This document shows positions 1 through 5,280 of a DNA stretch of 5,280 bases, one piece after another. The DNA is from DAOPJM01 sp035399665 (GTDB lineage Bacteria; Bacillota; Clostridia; Christensenellales; CAG-138), in the NCBI GenBank assembly GCA_035399665.1, contig DAOPJM010000071.1, positions 1-5,280 of the forward strand. Direction: 5' to 3'. Below the pieces are notes generated by a model. The model made no database searches and was not told where the DNA came from. It worked only from the letters and a program-made list of their open reading frames with translations. The position numbers were made by a program, and so were the translations under genes. Position 1 is the stretch's first letter; every line of letters starts with the position of its first letter.

Positions 1-480
1 TCTGGCTGTTCATATAGCAACACCGACACGGGCAACCACACCGATGCGGACGGCGATGGGTACTGCGACGATTGCGGATATGCTATGACGCGATTCTCCG
101 TGACTGTGCCCGCGAGCTTAACTATGACCGTCTCCAAATACGGAGAGGTTTATACCTCTGACAACGCCGTCATCGTCAATAACTCCACCGGCGCGGTTGA
201 AGTGACTGCCGTGACCGTATCTGCGGTAAACGGATGGACGCTTGTGCCTTATAATACCGGCATGGCAACGGCAAAGGTGGACACGAAACTCATCGGCTTC
301 TCCCTCAACGGAGCGCAGAGTGCTACAACGGGCAGCTCGGAAACGCTCTCGCTCCCCGGAACGTGGTCAATCCCCGCCGGCAACTCACTCTCGCTGTCCT
401 ATGACGCAGTGGTATCCGCTATGTCGGAGGCCGTCAACGAACAGGTGCTGACCGTCGTATTTGTTCTGGAATGGGCGTAA
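1..480 (+). CDS. Partial surface/secreted protein: Cys/Asp-rich motif followed by beta-rich C-terminal domain (5' end missing)
   Basis: The frame is open from base 1 to the TAA at 478-480, giving 159 residues of a protein whose start lies outside the window. The ATG at 85 is probably internal: it has no Shine-Dalgarno sequence, and the frame upstream encodes a coherent motif. Residues 13-26 (HTDADGDGYCDDCG) have Asp at alternating positions followed by a CxxC pair. This resembles the DxDxDG calcium loops of dockerin or thrombospondin type-3 repeats and the short Asp/Cys repeats common in clostridial surface proteins. From about residue 31 the sequence is rich in Ser, Thr and Val, with short alternating hydrophobic stretches and 'NNSTGAVEVTAVTVSAVNGW', which suggests a beta-sandwich exposed outside the cell. 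There is no LPxTG motif and no C-terminal membrane helix, so any anchoring must lie upstream. It ends 39 bases before pcfB and may share its transcript. Function is unknown; adhesion or cell contact during mating is only inference from position. Confidence -1.
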   Translation, partial: SGCSYSNTDTGNHTDADGDGYCDDCGYAMTRFSVTVPASLTMTVSKYGEVYTSDNAVIVNNSTGAVEVTAVTVSAVNGWTLVPYNTGMATAKVDTKLIGFSLNGAQSATTGSSETLSLPGTWSIPAGNSLSLSYDAVVSAMSEAVNEQVLTVVFVLEWA

Positions 481-504
481 CGGCAACACCATCACTCTTG
501 AAGG

Positions 505-511
505 AAGGAGG
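505..511 (+). promoter_or_regulatory. Shine-Dalgarno of the pcfB gene
   Basis: AAGGAGG lies 8 bases before the ATG at 520 in the 39-base spacer after the surface-protein gene. It is near-perfect and fixes the pcfB start. I see no promoter or terminator in this spacer, so the two genes may be cotranscribed. Confidence -1.
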
Positions 512-519
512 CGACGCTC

Positions 520-1002
520 ATGCAGGAGGAAGTGGACAGCAGGACGGTAACGCTGGTCATCAGCGCGACAAAGCTCACAGGCCGCGTGCTCAAGTCGGCA
601 ATGGCAAAATATGTGGCTCATGTGAAAGCGAAAAAAGCTGAAAAAGCCAACACAAAGCCCACCGGCAAGCAAACGGTCAAAGAACTTGTGGGGCAGAATC
701 AGGGTGTGTCCAATATCGAAGTCAGCGACAGCAATATCAAGAGCTTTGACCGTGTAGCTCGGAAGTACGGCGTGGATTATGCCATCAAAAAGGATAAGAC
801 CGGCGAGATTCCCAAGTATCTGGTCTTCTTCAAAGCACGGGACGCCGACGCCCTGACGGCGGCATTCTCTGAGTTTTCCAATAAAGTTGAAAAGGCCAAA
901 GAAAAGTCCTCGGTCATCAAGAAGCTACGCGAGTTCAAGCTGCCGCAGCTTGGTAAGGATATTGCCAAGGTACGCAGCAAGGATAAGGGGCTGGAATTAT
1001 GA
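520..1002 (+). CDS. pcfB: PcfB family (DUF3801) conjugation accessory protein
   Basis: This 160-residue soluble protein has no signal peptide or membrane helix. It matches the DUF3801/PcfB pattern by recognition: an N-terminal part (residues 1-35) ending in a Lys/Ala-rich charged linker (36-50), then 'NIEVSDSNIKSFDRVARKYGVDYAIKK' at about 65-91, read here as its key positions, and 'KYLVFFKARDADAL' at 99-112. The tail (122-160) is strongly basic and probably helical. The family is named after PcfB of the enterococcal plasmid pCF10, whose gene lies just before the coupling-protein gene pcfC. The same arrangement is seen here: the stop codon overlaps the virD4 start in an ATGA (999-1002), implying translational coupling. 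A role as a cytoplasmic partner of the coupling ATPase or relaxase complex is known for the family only in outline and is inferred here. The start is set by the AAGGAGG 8 bases upstream. Length looks complete. Confidence -1.
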   Translation: MQEEVDSRTVTLVISATKLTGRVLKSAMAKYVAHVKAKKAEKANTKPTGKQTVKELVGQNQGVSNIEVSDSNIKSFDRVARKYGVDYAIKKDKTGEIPKYLVFFKARDADALTAAFSEFSNKVEKAKEKSSVIKKLREFKLPQLGKDIAKVRSKDKGLEL

Positions 1003-2600
1003 AAAAGCCTCTCAATCTGAAAAAGGTCATTCTCCCCAATATTCCGTATGTGTTTATCGGACTTTTGGCAACCAAGCTGGGGCAGGCGTGGCGGCTTGCC
1101 CCTGGTGCGGATTTCTCTGCGAAGGTACTCGGACTCATGACCGGCTTNNNNNNNNNNNNNNNNNNNNNNNNNNNNNNNNNNNNNNNNNNNNNNNNNNNNN
1201 NNNNNNNNNNNNNNNNNNNNNNNNNNNNNNNNNNNNNNNNNNNNNNNCTTGTAGTCGGCGGCTCCGGCTCCGGCAAGACACGGTTTTTCATCAAGCCAAA
1301 CCTCATGCAGCTTCATTCCAGCTACGTCGTTACCGACCCAAAGGGCAGCATCGTGGTCGAATGTGGAGACCTCATGAGGCGCAATCACTATCGGATCAAG
1401 ATATTCAACTCTATCAACTTCAAGAAAAGCCATCACTACAATCCCTTTGCGTATATCCACAGTGAAAAGGATATCTTGAAGCTGGTCACGACGCTCATAA
1501 GCAACACCAAGGGAGACGGCAAATCAGGGGACGATTTCTGGCAGAAAGCGGAGACGCTGCTCTACACGGCGCTCATCGGCTATATCCATTATGAAGCACC
1601 GGTGGAGGAACAAAACTTCGCCACACTGATAGAATTTGTCAACGCAATGGAGGTCAGAGAAGACGATGAAACCTTTGAAAACCCTGTCGATCTGGCGTTC
1701 AAGGAGCTCGCTTCGCGTGAGCCCCAGCACTTTGCTGTGCGGCAATATGCCAAATATAAGCTTGCCGCAGGCAAGACAGCTAAGAGCATAAATATTTCCT
1801 GCGGCGCTCGCCTTGCCGTCTTCGATATCCAGGAACTCCGCGAGATCACCATGTACGATGAGCTGGAGCTGGACACCCTCGGAGACGAAAAAACGGCACT
1901 GTTTCTCATTATGAGCGACACAGACAGCACCTTCAATTTCTTGATTTCGATGATTTACAGCCAGCTTTTCAACCTCTTGTGCGAAAAGGCTGATGATGTT
2001 TACGGAGGACGCCTGCCTGTTCATGTCCGCTGCCTGATTGATGAGGCGGCGAATATCGGACAGATACCGAATCTGGAAAAGCTCATGGCGACAATCCGAA
2101 GTCGAGAGATTTCCGCGTGCCTCGTGTTACAGGCACAATCTCAGCTCAAAGCTCTGTATAAGGACAACGCTGATACCATCATCGGCAACTGTGACAGCTC
2201 TATTTTCCTCGGTGGCAAGGAGCCGACGACGCTCAAGGAGCTAAATCAGGCGCTTGGCAAGGAGACCATCGATACGTTTAACACCGGCGAGAGCCGGGGC
2301 CGGGAAACCTCCCACAGCTTAAATTATCAAAAGCTCGGGAAGGACTTGGCGTCTATCGATGAGCTTGCCGTCCTCGACGGAGGCAAGTGTATCCTCCAGC
2401 TACGCGGTGTGAGACCGTTTATGTCGGACAAGTACGATATCACAAAGCATCCCAACTACAAATACCTGTCCGATGCAGACCCGCGCCGTGCCTTCAATAT
2501 CGAAAAGTTCCTATCTACAAAGCTCGTACCAAAGGAAGACGAAAAATACGAAGTCTTCAATGCGGACGAAGCTGATGCAACCCCACCCGCTTCTTTATGA
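999..2600 (+). CDS. virD4: VirD4-like type IV coupling ATPase (CD1115 type), interrupted by a sequence gap
   Basis: This is the coupling ATPase that brings the relaxase-DNA complex to the mating channel at the inner membrane. The first 49 residues are visible and include a hydrophobic stretch (about 12-28, IPYVFIGLLATKLG). The gap follows. Translation resumes with Walker A GGSGSGKT (bases 1257-1280), then TDPKG (1332-1346), Walker B LIDEA with Asp-Glu at 2040-2045, and 'TIRSREIS' and 'LQAQSQL' (about 2094-2147), all typical of the VirD4/TraG family. The C-terminus (FNIEKFLSTKL...) ends as family members do. There are 499 visible residues. Relatives have about 600, so roughly 95-100 residues, including the second membrane helix, probably lie in the gap rather than the 33 implied by 100 N. 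The start is ATG 999, overlapping the pcfB stop, with AAGGGG 8 bases upstream. The stop codon lies in the loop region of a predicted terminator hairpin. Confidence -1.
   Translation: MKKPLNLKKVILPNIPYVFIGLLATKLGQAWRLAPGADFSAKVLGLMTGXXXXXXXXXXXXXXXXXXXXXXXXXXXXXXXXXXLVVGGSGSGKTRFFIKPNLMQLHSSYVVTDPKGSIVVECGDLMRRNHYRIKIFNSINFKKSHHYNPFAYIHSEKDILKLVTTLISNTKGDGKSGDDFWQKAETLLYTALIGYIHYEAPVEEQNFATLIEFVNAMEVREDDETFENPVDLAFKELASREPQHFAVRQYAKYKLAAGKTAKSINISCGARLAVFDIQELREITMYDELELDTLGDEKTALFLIMSDTDSTFNFLISMIYSQLFNLLCEKADDVYGGRLPVHVRCLIDEAANIGQIPNLEKLMATIRSREISACLVLQAQSQLKALYKDNADTIIGNCDSSIFLGGKEPTTLKELNQALGKETIDTFNTGESRGRETSHSLNYQKLGKDLASIDELAVLDGGKCILQLRGVRPFMSDKYDITKHPNYKYLSDADPRRAFNIEKFLSTKLVPKEDEKYEVFNADEADATPPASL
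1148..1247. other. Assembly gap of exactly 100 N inside virD4
   Basis: This is a run of 100 undetermined bases, the usual placeholder for a gap of unknown size. It removes the segment between the first membrane helix and the Walker A motif of VirD4. The frame happens to stay open across the placeholder, but family length suggests that close to 300 bases are really missing. Confidence -1.
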
Positions 2601-2612
2601 GGCGGGTGTTTT
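2584..2612 (+). terminator. Candidate intrinsic terminator overlapping the virD4 stop codon
   Basis: CACCCGC (2584-2590) pairs perfectly with GCGGGTG (2602-2608). The stem extends inward through TTC/GAG (one G-U pair) to a 5-base TTTAT loop and is followed directly by TTTT (2609-2612). The virD4 TGA (2598-2600) is inside the hairpin, so ribosomes finishing virD4 would disturb it. The T run is short (TTTTC), so termination may be partial. Its position in the middle of the transfer operon suggests attenuation between virD4 and the channel genes, or a separate promoter for Maff2 onward. The opposite strand has no T run after the hairpin. Confidence -1.
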
Positions 2613-2694
2613 CATATAAACCATGACGACAGATAAATGACACTTCCTCGCTGCAAGGTCGGAATGGATCATCAAAACCAACTAAATATTTGAA

Positions 2695-2699
2695 AGGAG
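2695..2699 (+). promoter_or_regulatory. Shine-Dalgarno supporting the GTG start of Maff2
   Basis: AGGAG in the context GAAAGGAGA lies 10 bases before GTG 2710. The alternative ATG at 2794 has no purine-rich sequence at a usable distance, so this site favours the longer Maff2 product. Confidence -1.
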
Positions 2700-2702
2700 A
2701 CG

Positions 2703-2740
2703 CCGGAACGTGACGCCGCAAAATGCGGCTGACCTTCCGG
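2703..2740 (+). promoter_or_regulatory. Two-tier stem-loop around the Maff2 start codon
   Basis: CCGGAA (2703-2708) pairs with TTCCGG (2735-2740). Inside it GCCGCA (2715-2720) pairs with TGCGGC (2724-2729) around an AAA loop. The strands between the two stems, CGTGAC (2709-2714) and TGACC (2730-2734), form an internal loop that contains the GTG start codon (2710-2712). The hairpin begins 3 bases after the Shine-Dalgarno sequence. A structure that holds the start codon between two GC-rich stems could limit or control translation of the next gene. This is inferred from base pairing only. Confidence -1.
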
Positions 2741-3009
2741 CTCTTGCTTTACGCGAGATTATTCTCACAAGTTCACGATCCGGCAACCTAATTATGGATT
2801 TCTTCAACAGTGCAGTCGATGTACTCCAGACCCTCGTTATCGCCCTCGGAGCAGGTCTCGCCATCTGGGGAGCTATCAACCTTCTCGAAGGCTACGGCAA
2901 CGATAACCCCGGCGCGAAGTCCCAGGGTATGAAGCAGCTCATGGCCGGCGGCGGTGTCGCGCTCATCGGTCTTGTTCTCGTGCCCCTGCTCTCCGGTCTG
3001 TTCGGTTAA
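2710..3009 (+). CDS. Maff2 family small two-helix membrane protein
   Basis: The product is a small protein with two hydrophobic segments. The Maff2 core starts at the ATG at 2794 and is 71 residues long: MDFFNSAVDVLQTL, first helix at core residues 8-30 (ending GAINLLEG), a polar loop with YGNDNPGAKSQGMKQLM (34-50), and a Gly-rich second helix (51-70). Starting instead at GTG 2710, which has a good Shine-Dalgarno sequence, adds 28 mostly polar residues (MTPQNAADLPALALREII...). I list the longer form because the ATG has no ribosome site, but family members I recall begin near the core Met. The extension could be a leader peptide removed later or a mis-called start. The gene lies between virD4 and the VirB6-like gene. 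That position, the small size and the two helices suggest a channel or pilin-like subunit, but this is not established for the family. Identity is confident; start and role are not. Confidence -1.
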   Translation: MTPQNAADLPALALREIILTSSRSGNLIMDFFNSAVDVLQTLVIALGAGLAIWGAINLLEGYGNDNPGAKSQGMKQLMAGGGVALIGLVLVPLLSGLFG

Positions 3010-3029
3010 TCCCCGCCATATCGACCCGT

Positions 3030-3059
3030 GGGGTTCCCCTCTTAACTGAGGGGAACCCC
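3030..3059 (+). repeat. Perfect 12-bp inverted repeat between Maff2 and the VirB6-like gene
   Basis: GGGGTTCCCCTC (3030-3041) and GAGGGGAACCCC (3048-3059) pair without mismatch around a 6-base TTAACT loop. No T run follows on either strand, so it is not a typical intrinsic terminator. It sits 20 bases after the Maff2 stop and 4 bases before the purine-rich ribosome site of the next gene. It could protect the 3' end of a Maff2 message from exonucleases, act as an RNA processing point, or lower expression of the downstream gene. Confidence -1.
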
Positions 3060-3061
3060 GG

Positions 3062-3070
3062 AAAGGAGGG
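3062..3070 (+). promoter_or_regulatory. Shine-Dalgarno deciding the TTG start of the VirB6-like gene
   Basis: AAAGGAGGG contains AGGAGG at 3064-3069, 10 bases before TTG 3080. An ATG at 3073 is only 3 bases away, which is too close, and opens a different frame that stops after about 31 codons. The spacing therefore supports TTG. Confidence -1.
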
Positions 3071-3079
3071 TAATGCCCA

Positions 3080-3417
3080 TTGGATTTGATATGGGAAAAG
3101 TTTACGGAATGGCTAAAGGAACTGCTGGTCGGCGGCATTATGGACAACCTGACCGGTATGTTCGATAGCGTCAATACCAAGGTCGGAGAGATCGCGGGGC
3201 AAGTGGGCGCTACTCCCCAAGGCTGGAATGGCGGCATCTACAATATGATTCGCAATCTGTCAGATAACGTCATCTTGCCAATCGCCGGTGTGATTCTGGC
3301 TTTCGTTATGACGCTGGAGCTGATTCAGCTCATCACAGATCGAAATAACCTCAATGACGTGGACACTTGGATGTTCTTCAAGTGGATTTTCAAAACAGCC
3401 TGCGCGGTGCTCATCGT
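3080..3417 (+). CDS. VirB6/TrbL-like conjugal transfer membrane protein (CD1112 type), 3' end lost in gap
   Basis: The first 112 residues are visible: MDLIWEKFTEWLKELLV..., then an amphipathic N-terminal region with 'VGATPQGWNGGIYNMIRNLSD' as its key stretch (about 42-62), a clear membrane helix at about 64-86 (VILPIAGVILAFVMTLELIQLI), a short polar loop (87-97) and the start of a second helix (from about 99) that runs into the gap. This matches by recognition the N-terminus of polytopic proteins of clostridial conjugative elements that occupy the VirB6/TrbL position in the mating channel. Relatives are about 290 residues, so roughly 175-180 residues are missing. The TTG start is supported by AGGAGG 10 bases upstream and by family alignment from memory. 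The open frame continuing past the gap to 3919 belongs to another gene (prgI). Confidence -1.
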
Positions 3418-3517
3418 NNNNNNNNNNNNNNNNNNNNNNNNNNNNNNNNNNNNNNNNNNNNNNNNNNNNNNNNNNNNNNNNNNNNNNNNNNNNNNNNNNN
3501 NNNNNNNNNNNNNNNNN
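3418..3517. other. Assembly gap of exactly 100 N between the VirB6-like gene and prgI
   Basis: This is a second run of exactly 100 undetermined bases. It hides the C-terminal part of the VirB6-like protein, its stop codon, and the spacer and ribosome site of prgI. From family lengths the true missing stretch is probably over 500 bases. The apparent open frame across it is chance. Confidence -1.
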
Positions 3518-3520
3518 TTT

Positions 3521-3919
3521 ATGGCATACGTCCCTGTACCAAAGGATTTGACCGCCGTGAAAACGAAGGTCATGTTCAACCTCACAAAGAGGCAGTTAAT
3601 TTGCTTTGCCAGCGGAGCCGCACTTGGTGTTCCGCTGTTTTTTCTTTTGAAGGGCAGCATCGGAACCAGCGCGGCGGTCATCTGCATGGTCGTTGTCATG
3701 CTCCCGTTTTTCCTGCTGGCTATGTATGAGAAGAACGGACAGCCCCTCGAAAAGATCATCAAAAACGTCATTCAGGTCGCGTTCATCAGACCGAAGCAGA
3801 GACCGTATATGACAAACAATTTCTATGACGTGCTCAAGCGTCAGGACAATCTGGATAAGGAGGTACACCGTATTGTCTCAGGCAAGAAAGCTCACAAGAG
3901 CGGAGAAGCGGCAGATTGA
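3521..3919 (+). CDS. prgI: PrgI family (VirB3-like) conjugal transfer membrane protein
   Basis: This is a 132-residue inner-membrane protein. It starts MAYVPVPKDLTAVKTKV, a characteristic PrgI-family opening, followed by NLTKRQ and two membrane helices (about 26-43 and 50-68). The cytoplasmic tail carries 'YEKNGQPLEKIIKN' (69-82) and 'RPKQRPYMTNNFYDVL', the usual family signature. PrgI proteins (named after pCF10 PrgI) hold the VirB3 place in Gram-positive type IV secretion channels, next to the VirB4 ATPase, as here. The ATG is only three bases after the gap, so its ribosome site cannot be seen; family alignment from memory puts the start at this Met. Its last 47 bases overlap the start of virB4 in another frame, and the virB4 ribosome site lies within it, so the two are probably translationally coupled. 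The frame is also open into the gap and beyond to 3080, but that upstream part is a different gene. Confidence -1.
   Translation: MAYVPVPKDLTAVKTKVMFNLTKRQLICFASGAALGVPLFFLLKGSIGTSAAVICMVVVMLPFFLLAMYEKNGQPLEKIIKNVIQVAFIRPKQRPYMTNNFYDVLKRQDNLDKEVHRIVSGKKAHKSGEAAD
3857..3863 (+). promoter_or_regulatory. Shine-Dalgarno inside prgI deciding the TTG start of virB4
   Basis: AAGGAGG lies within the prgI coding sequence, 9 bases before TTG 3873. No ATG or GTG in the virB4 frame lies nearby, so this strong site is the main evidence for the TTG start. Confidence -1.
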
Positions 3920-5280
3920 AGCCGCAATCGCCAATGCTAAGAGACAAGATAAAAGACAGAAATCCGCACAGGACAGCATCCCGTTTCAGCGGATATTCCC
4001 CGACGGCGTTTGCCGCGTGACGGATAATTACTACACCAAAACCATTCAGTTTCAGGATATCAACTACCAGCTCAACCAGAACGAGGATAAAACCGCAATC
4101 TTTGACGGCTGGTGCGACTTTCTCAACTACTTCGACAGCTCCGTCAAGTTTCAGCTCTCCTTCGTAAATATGTCCGCGACGAAAGACACCTACTCCCGCA
4201 GCATCAGTATTCCCTTGCAGGGCGACGACTTCGACGCCATCCGTACCGAGTACACCGGTATGCTGCAAAATCAGCTTGCCAGAGGCAACAACGGGCTTAT
4301 CAAGACCAAGTTTCTCACCTTCGGCATCGAAGCGGAGTCTTTGAAAGCCGCAAAGCCCCGATTGGAGCGTGTGGAGACGGATATCCTCAATAACTTCAAA
4401 CGCCTCGGTGTGTCTGCGGATACGTTGAACGGTCTGGAACGTTTGAAGCTCCTGCACGATGTGCTCCATATCGACCAGCCGCATCCCTTTCAGTTTTCAT
4501 GGGATTGGCTGGCTCCCTCCGGGCTGTCCGTCAAGGACTTCATCGCGCCCAGCTCCTTTGAGTTTAAGAACGGCAGCACCTTCGGTCTCGGCAGTAAGCT
4601 GGGCAGTGTGTCCTTCTTGCAGATTCTCGCACCGGAGCTGAACGACCGTATGCTGGCAGACTTCTTGGATATGGAATCGAGCCTCATTGTCAATATGCAC
4701 GTTCAGTCCGTGGATCAGGTCAAGGCAATCAAGACCATCAAGCGAAAGATTACCGACCTCCAGAAAATGACCATTGAGGAACAGAAAAAGGCTGTGCGCT
4801 CCGGATACGATATGGATATCATTCCGTCCGACCTTGCCACCTACGGCACGGAGGCCAAAAAGCTCCTGCAAGACCTCCAGAGCCGAAACGAGCGTATGTT
4901 TCTGCTCACCTTCACGGTGCTCAACGTGGCGGACAACAAGCAGCAGCTTGACAACAACGTGTTTCAAGCAAGCTCCATCGCGCAGAAATACAACTGTGCG
5001 CTGACAAAGCTGGATTTCCGTCAGGAGGAAGGGCTCATGTCCTCGCTCCCGCTGGGCTATAACCAGATTGAGATACAGCGCGGTTTGACTACCTCAAGCG
5101 TTGCCATCTTCGTGCCTTTCACCACACAGGAGCTGTTTCAGAGTGGGAAAGAAGCTCTGTACTGCGGCCTGAACGCTCTTTCCAACAATCTTATCATGGT
5201 AGACCGCAAGCTCCTGAAAAACCCCAACGGTCTGATTCTCGGCACGCCCGGTTCCGGCAAATCCTTCTCCGCAAAGCGTG
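3873..5280 (+). CDS. virB4: VirB4-like conjugal transfer ATPase (CD1110 type), 3' end beyond the window
   Basis: This gene runs in frame with no stop from TTG 3873 to the right edge, giving 469 residues of a protein whose relatives are about 800 long. VirB4 ATPases sit at the cytoplasmic face of the mating channel and power its assembly and transfer. The N-terminus (SQARKLTRAEKRQIEAAI) is charged. The following stretch contains 'DSIPFQRIFPDGVCRVTD' and 'FQDINYQLNQNEDKTAIF', recognisable for this clostridial subfamily, and leads into the VirB4/TrbE N-terminal domain. Walker A GTPGSGKS is at residues 457-464 (bases 5241-5264), where the RecA-like ATPase domain begins. Walker B and the rest lie outside. 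The start overlaps prgI by 47 bases and is supported by AAGGAGG 9 bases upstream. No frameshift or internal stop was found on a full read-through. Identity is very secure; the exact start is likely. Confidence -1.
   Translation, partial: MSQARKLTRAEKRQIEAAIANAKRQDKRQKSAQDSIPFQRIFPDGVCRVTDNYYTKTIQFQDINYQLNQNEDKTAIFDGWCDFLNYFDSSVKFQLSFVNMSATKDTYSRSISIPLQGDDFDAIRTEYTGMLQNQLARGNNGLIKTKFLTFGIEAESLKAAKPRLERVETDILNNFKRLGVSADTLNGLERLKLLHDVLHIDQPHPFQFSWDWLAPSGLSVKDFIAPSSFEFKNGSTFGLGSKLGSVSFLQILAPELNDRMLADFLDMESSLIVNMHVQSVDQVKAIKTIKRKITDLQKMTIEEQKKAVRSGYDMDIIPSDLATYGTEAKKLLQDLQSRNERMFLLTFTVLNVADNKQQLDNNVFQASSIAQKYNCALTKLDFRQEEGLMSSLPLGYNQIEIQRGLTTSSVAIFVPFTTQELFQSGKEALYCGLNALSNNLIMVDRKLLKNPNGLILGTPGSGKSFSAKR

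Noticed and set aside
85..87. ATG 85 as the true start of the first gene
   Set aside because: It has no Shine-Dalgarno sequence, and the frame is open to base 1 with a coherent Asp/Cys motif just before it; it is an internal Met.
1524..2024. Minus-strand open frame (about 166 codons) opposite virD4
   Set aside because: It falls wholly within conserved VirD4 coding sequence and has no recognisable domains.
2609..2637. Possible sigma-70 type promoter (TTTTCA, 17 bases, GATAAA) after virD4
   Set aside because: Each hexamer matches the consensus at only about 4 of 6 positions and the -35 overlaps the terminator T run; too weak to call.
2601..2709. A possible extra gene or known RNA in the virD4-Maff2 spacer
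   Set aside because: I see no frame with a ribosome site and no RNA family I recognise; apart from the terminator tail and the Maff2 ribosome site, the spacer shows nothing I can support.
3073..3168. ATG 3073 as the start after the AGGAGG at 3064
   Set aside because: It is only 3 bases from the ribosome site and opens a frame of about 31 codons with no resemblance to a family; TTG 3080 gives the expected VirB6-like N-terminus.
3834..4484. Long minus-strand open frame (about 216 codons) opposite prgI/virB4
   Set aside because: It lies opposite clearly recognisable VirB4 coding sequence, has no ribosome site of note, and its translation resembles no family; it is a by-product of codon bias on the + strand.
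4497..4967. Minus-strand open frame (about 156 codons) opposite virB4
   Set aside because: It lies opposite the conserved N-terminal domain of VirB4; no supporting signals.

Overview
The window is a piece of a conjugative-transfer module of the kind found in Tn1549/CTn-type integrative conjugative elements of gut Clostridia (Oscillospiraceae/Ruminococcaceae-like). The evidence is the gene set and order, strong AGGAGG-type Shine-Dalgarno sequences, frequent GTG/TTG starts and moderately GC-rich Firmicute coding sequence. All genes are on the + strand and tightly packed. The integrase, the relaxase and the element ends are not in the window, so the element type is inferred from the transfer genes alone.

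Layout. Positions 1-480 hold the 3' part of a secreted or surface-type protein with a Cys/Asp-rich, possibly calcium-binding motif and a beta-rich C-terminal domain. Next come a PcfB/DUF3801 protein (520-1002) and, through an ATGA stop/start overlap, a VirD4-type coupling ATPase (999-2600), which is interrupted by a 100-N gap. A hairpin terminator candidate straddles the virD4 stop codon. After a 109-base spacer lies a small two-helix Maff2 protein (stop at 3009), with a structured segment over its apparent GTG start. A perfect 12-bp inverted repeat then precedes a VirB6/TrbL-like membrane protein (starts TTG 3080), which runs into a second 100-N gap. On the far side of that gap a PrgI (VirB3-like) gene starts at 3521. 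A VirB4 ATPase starts at a TTG inside prgI (3873) and runs off the right edge just after its Walker A motif.

How the genes fit together. VirD4 would receive the relaxase-DNA complex, with PcfB as its likely accessory factor. The VirB6-like protein, PrgI and VirB4 are core parts of the mating channel. Maff2 sits where a small channel or pilin-like subunit might be expected, but its role is not proven. The surface protein upstream may help cell contact.

Cautions. The continuous reading frame 3080-3919 is an artefact: it joins two different genes across an assembly gap. Both N runs are exactly 100 bases and almost certainly stand for longer missing stretches. I see no wholly new system here. 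The points most worth a second look are the RNA structures around the Maff2 gene and the surface protein.
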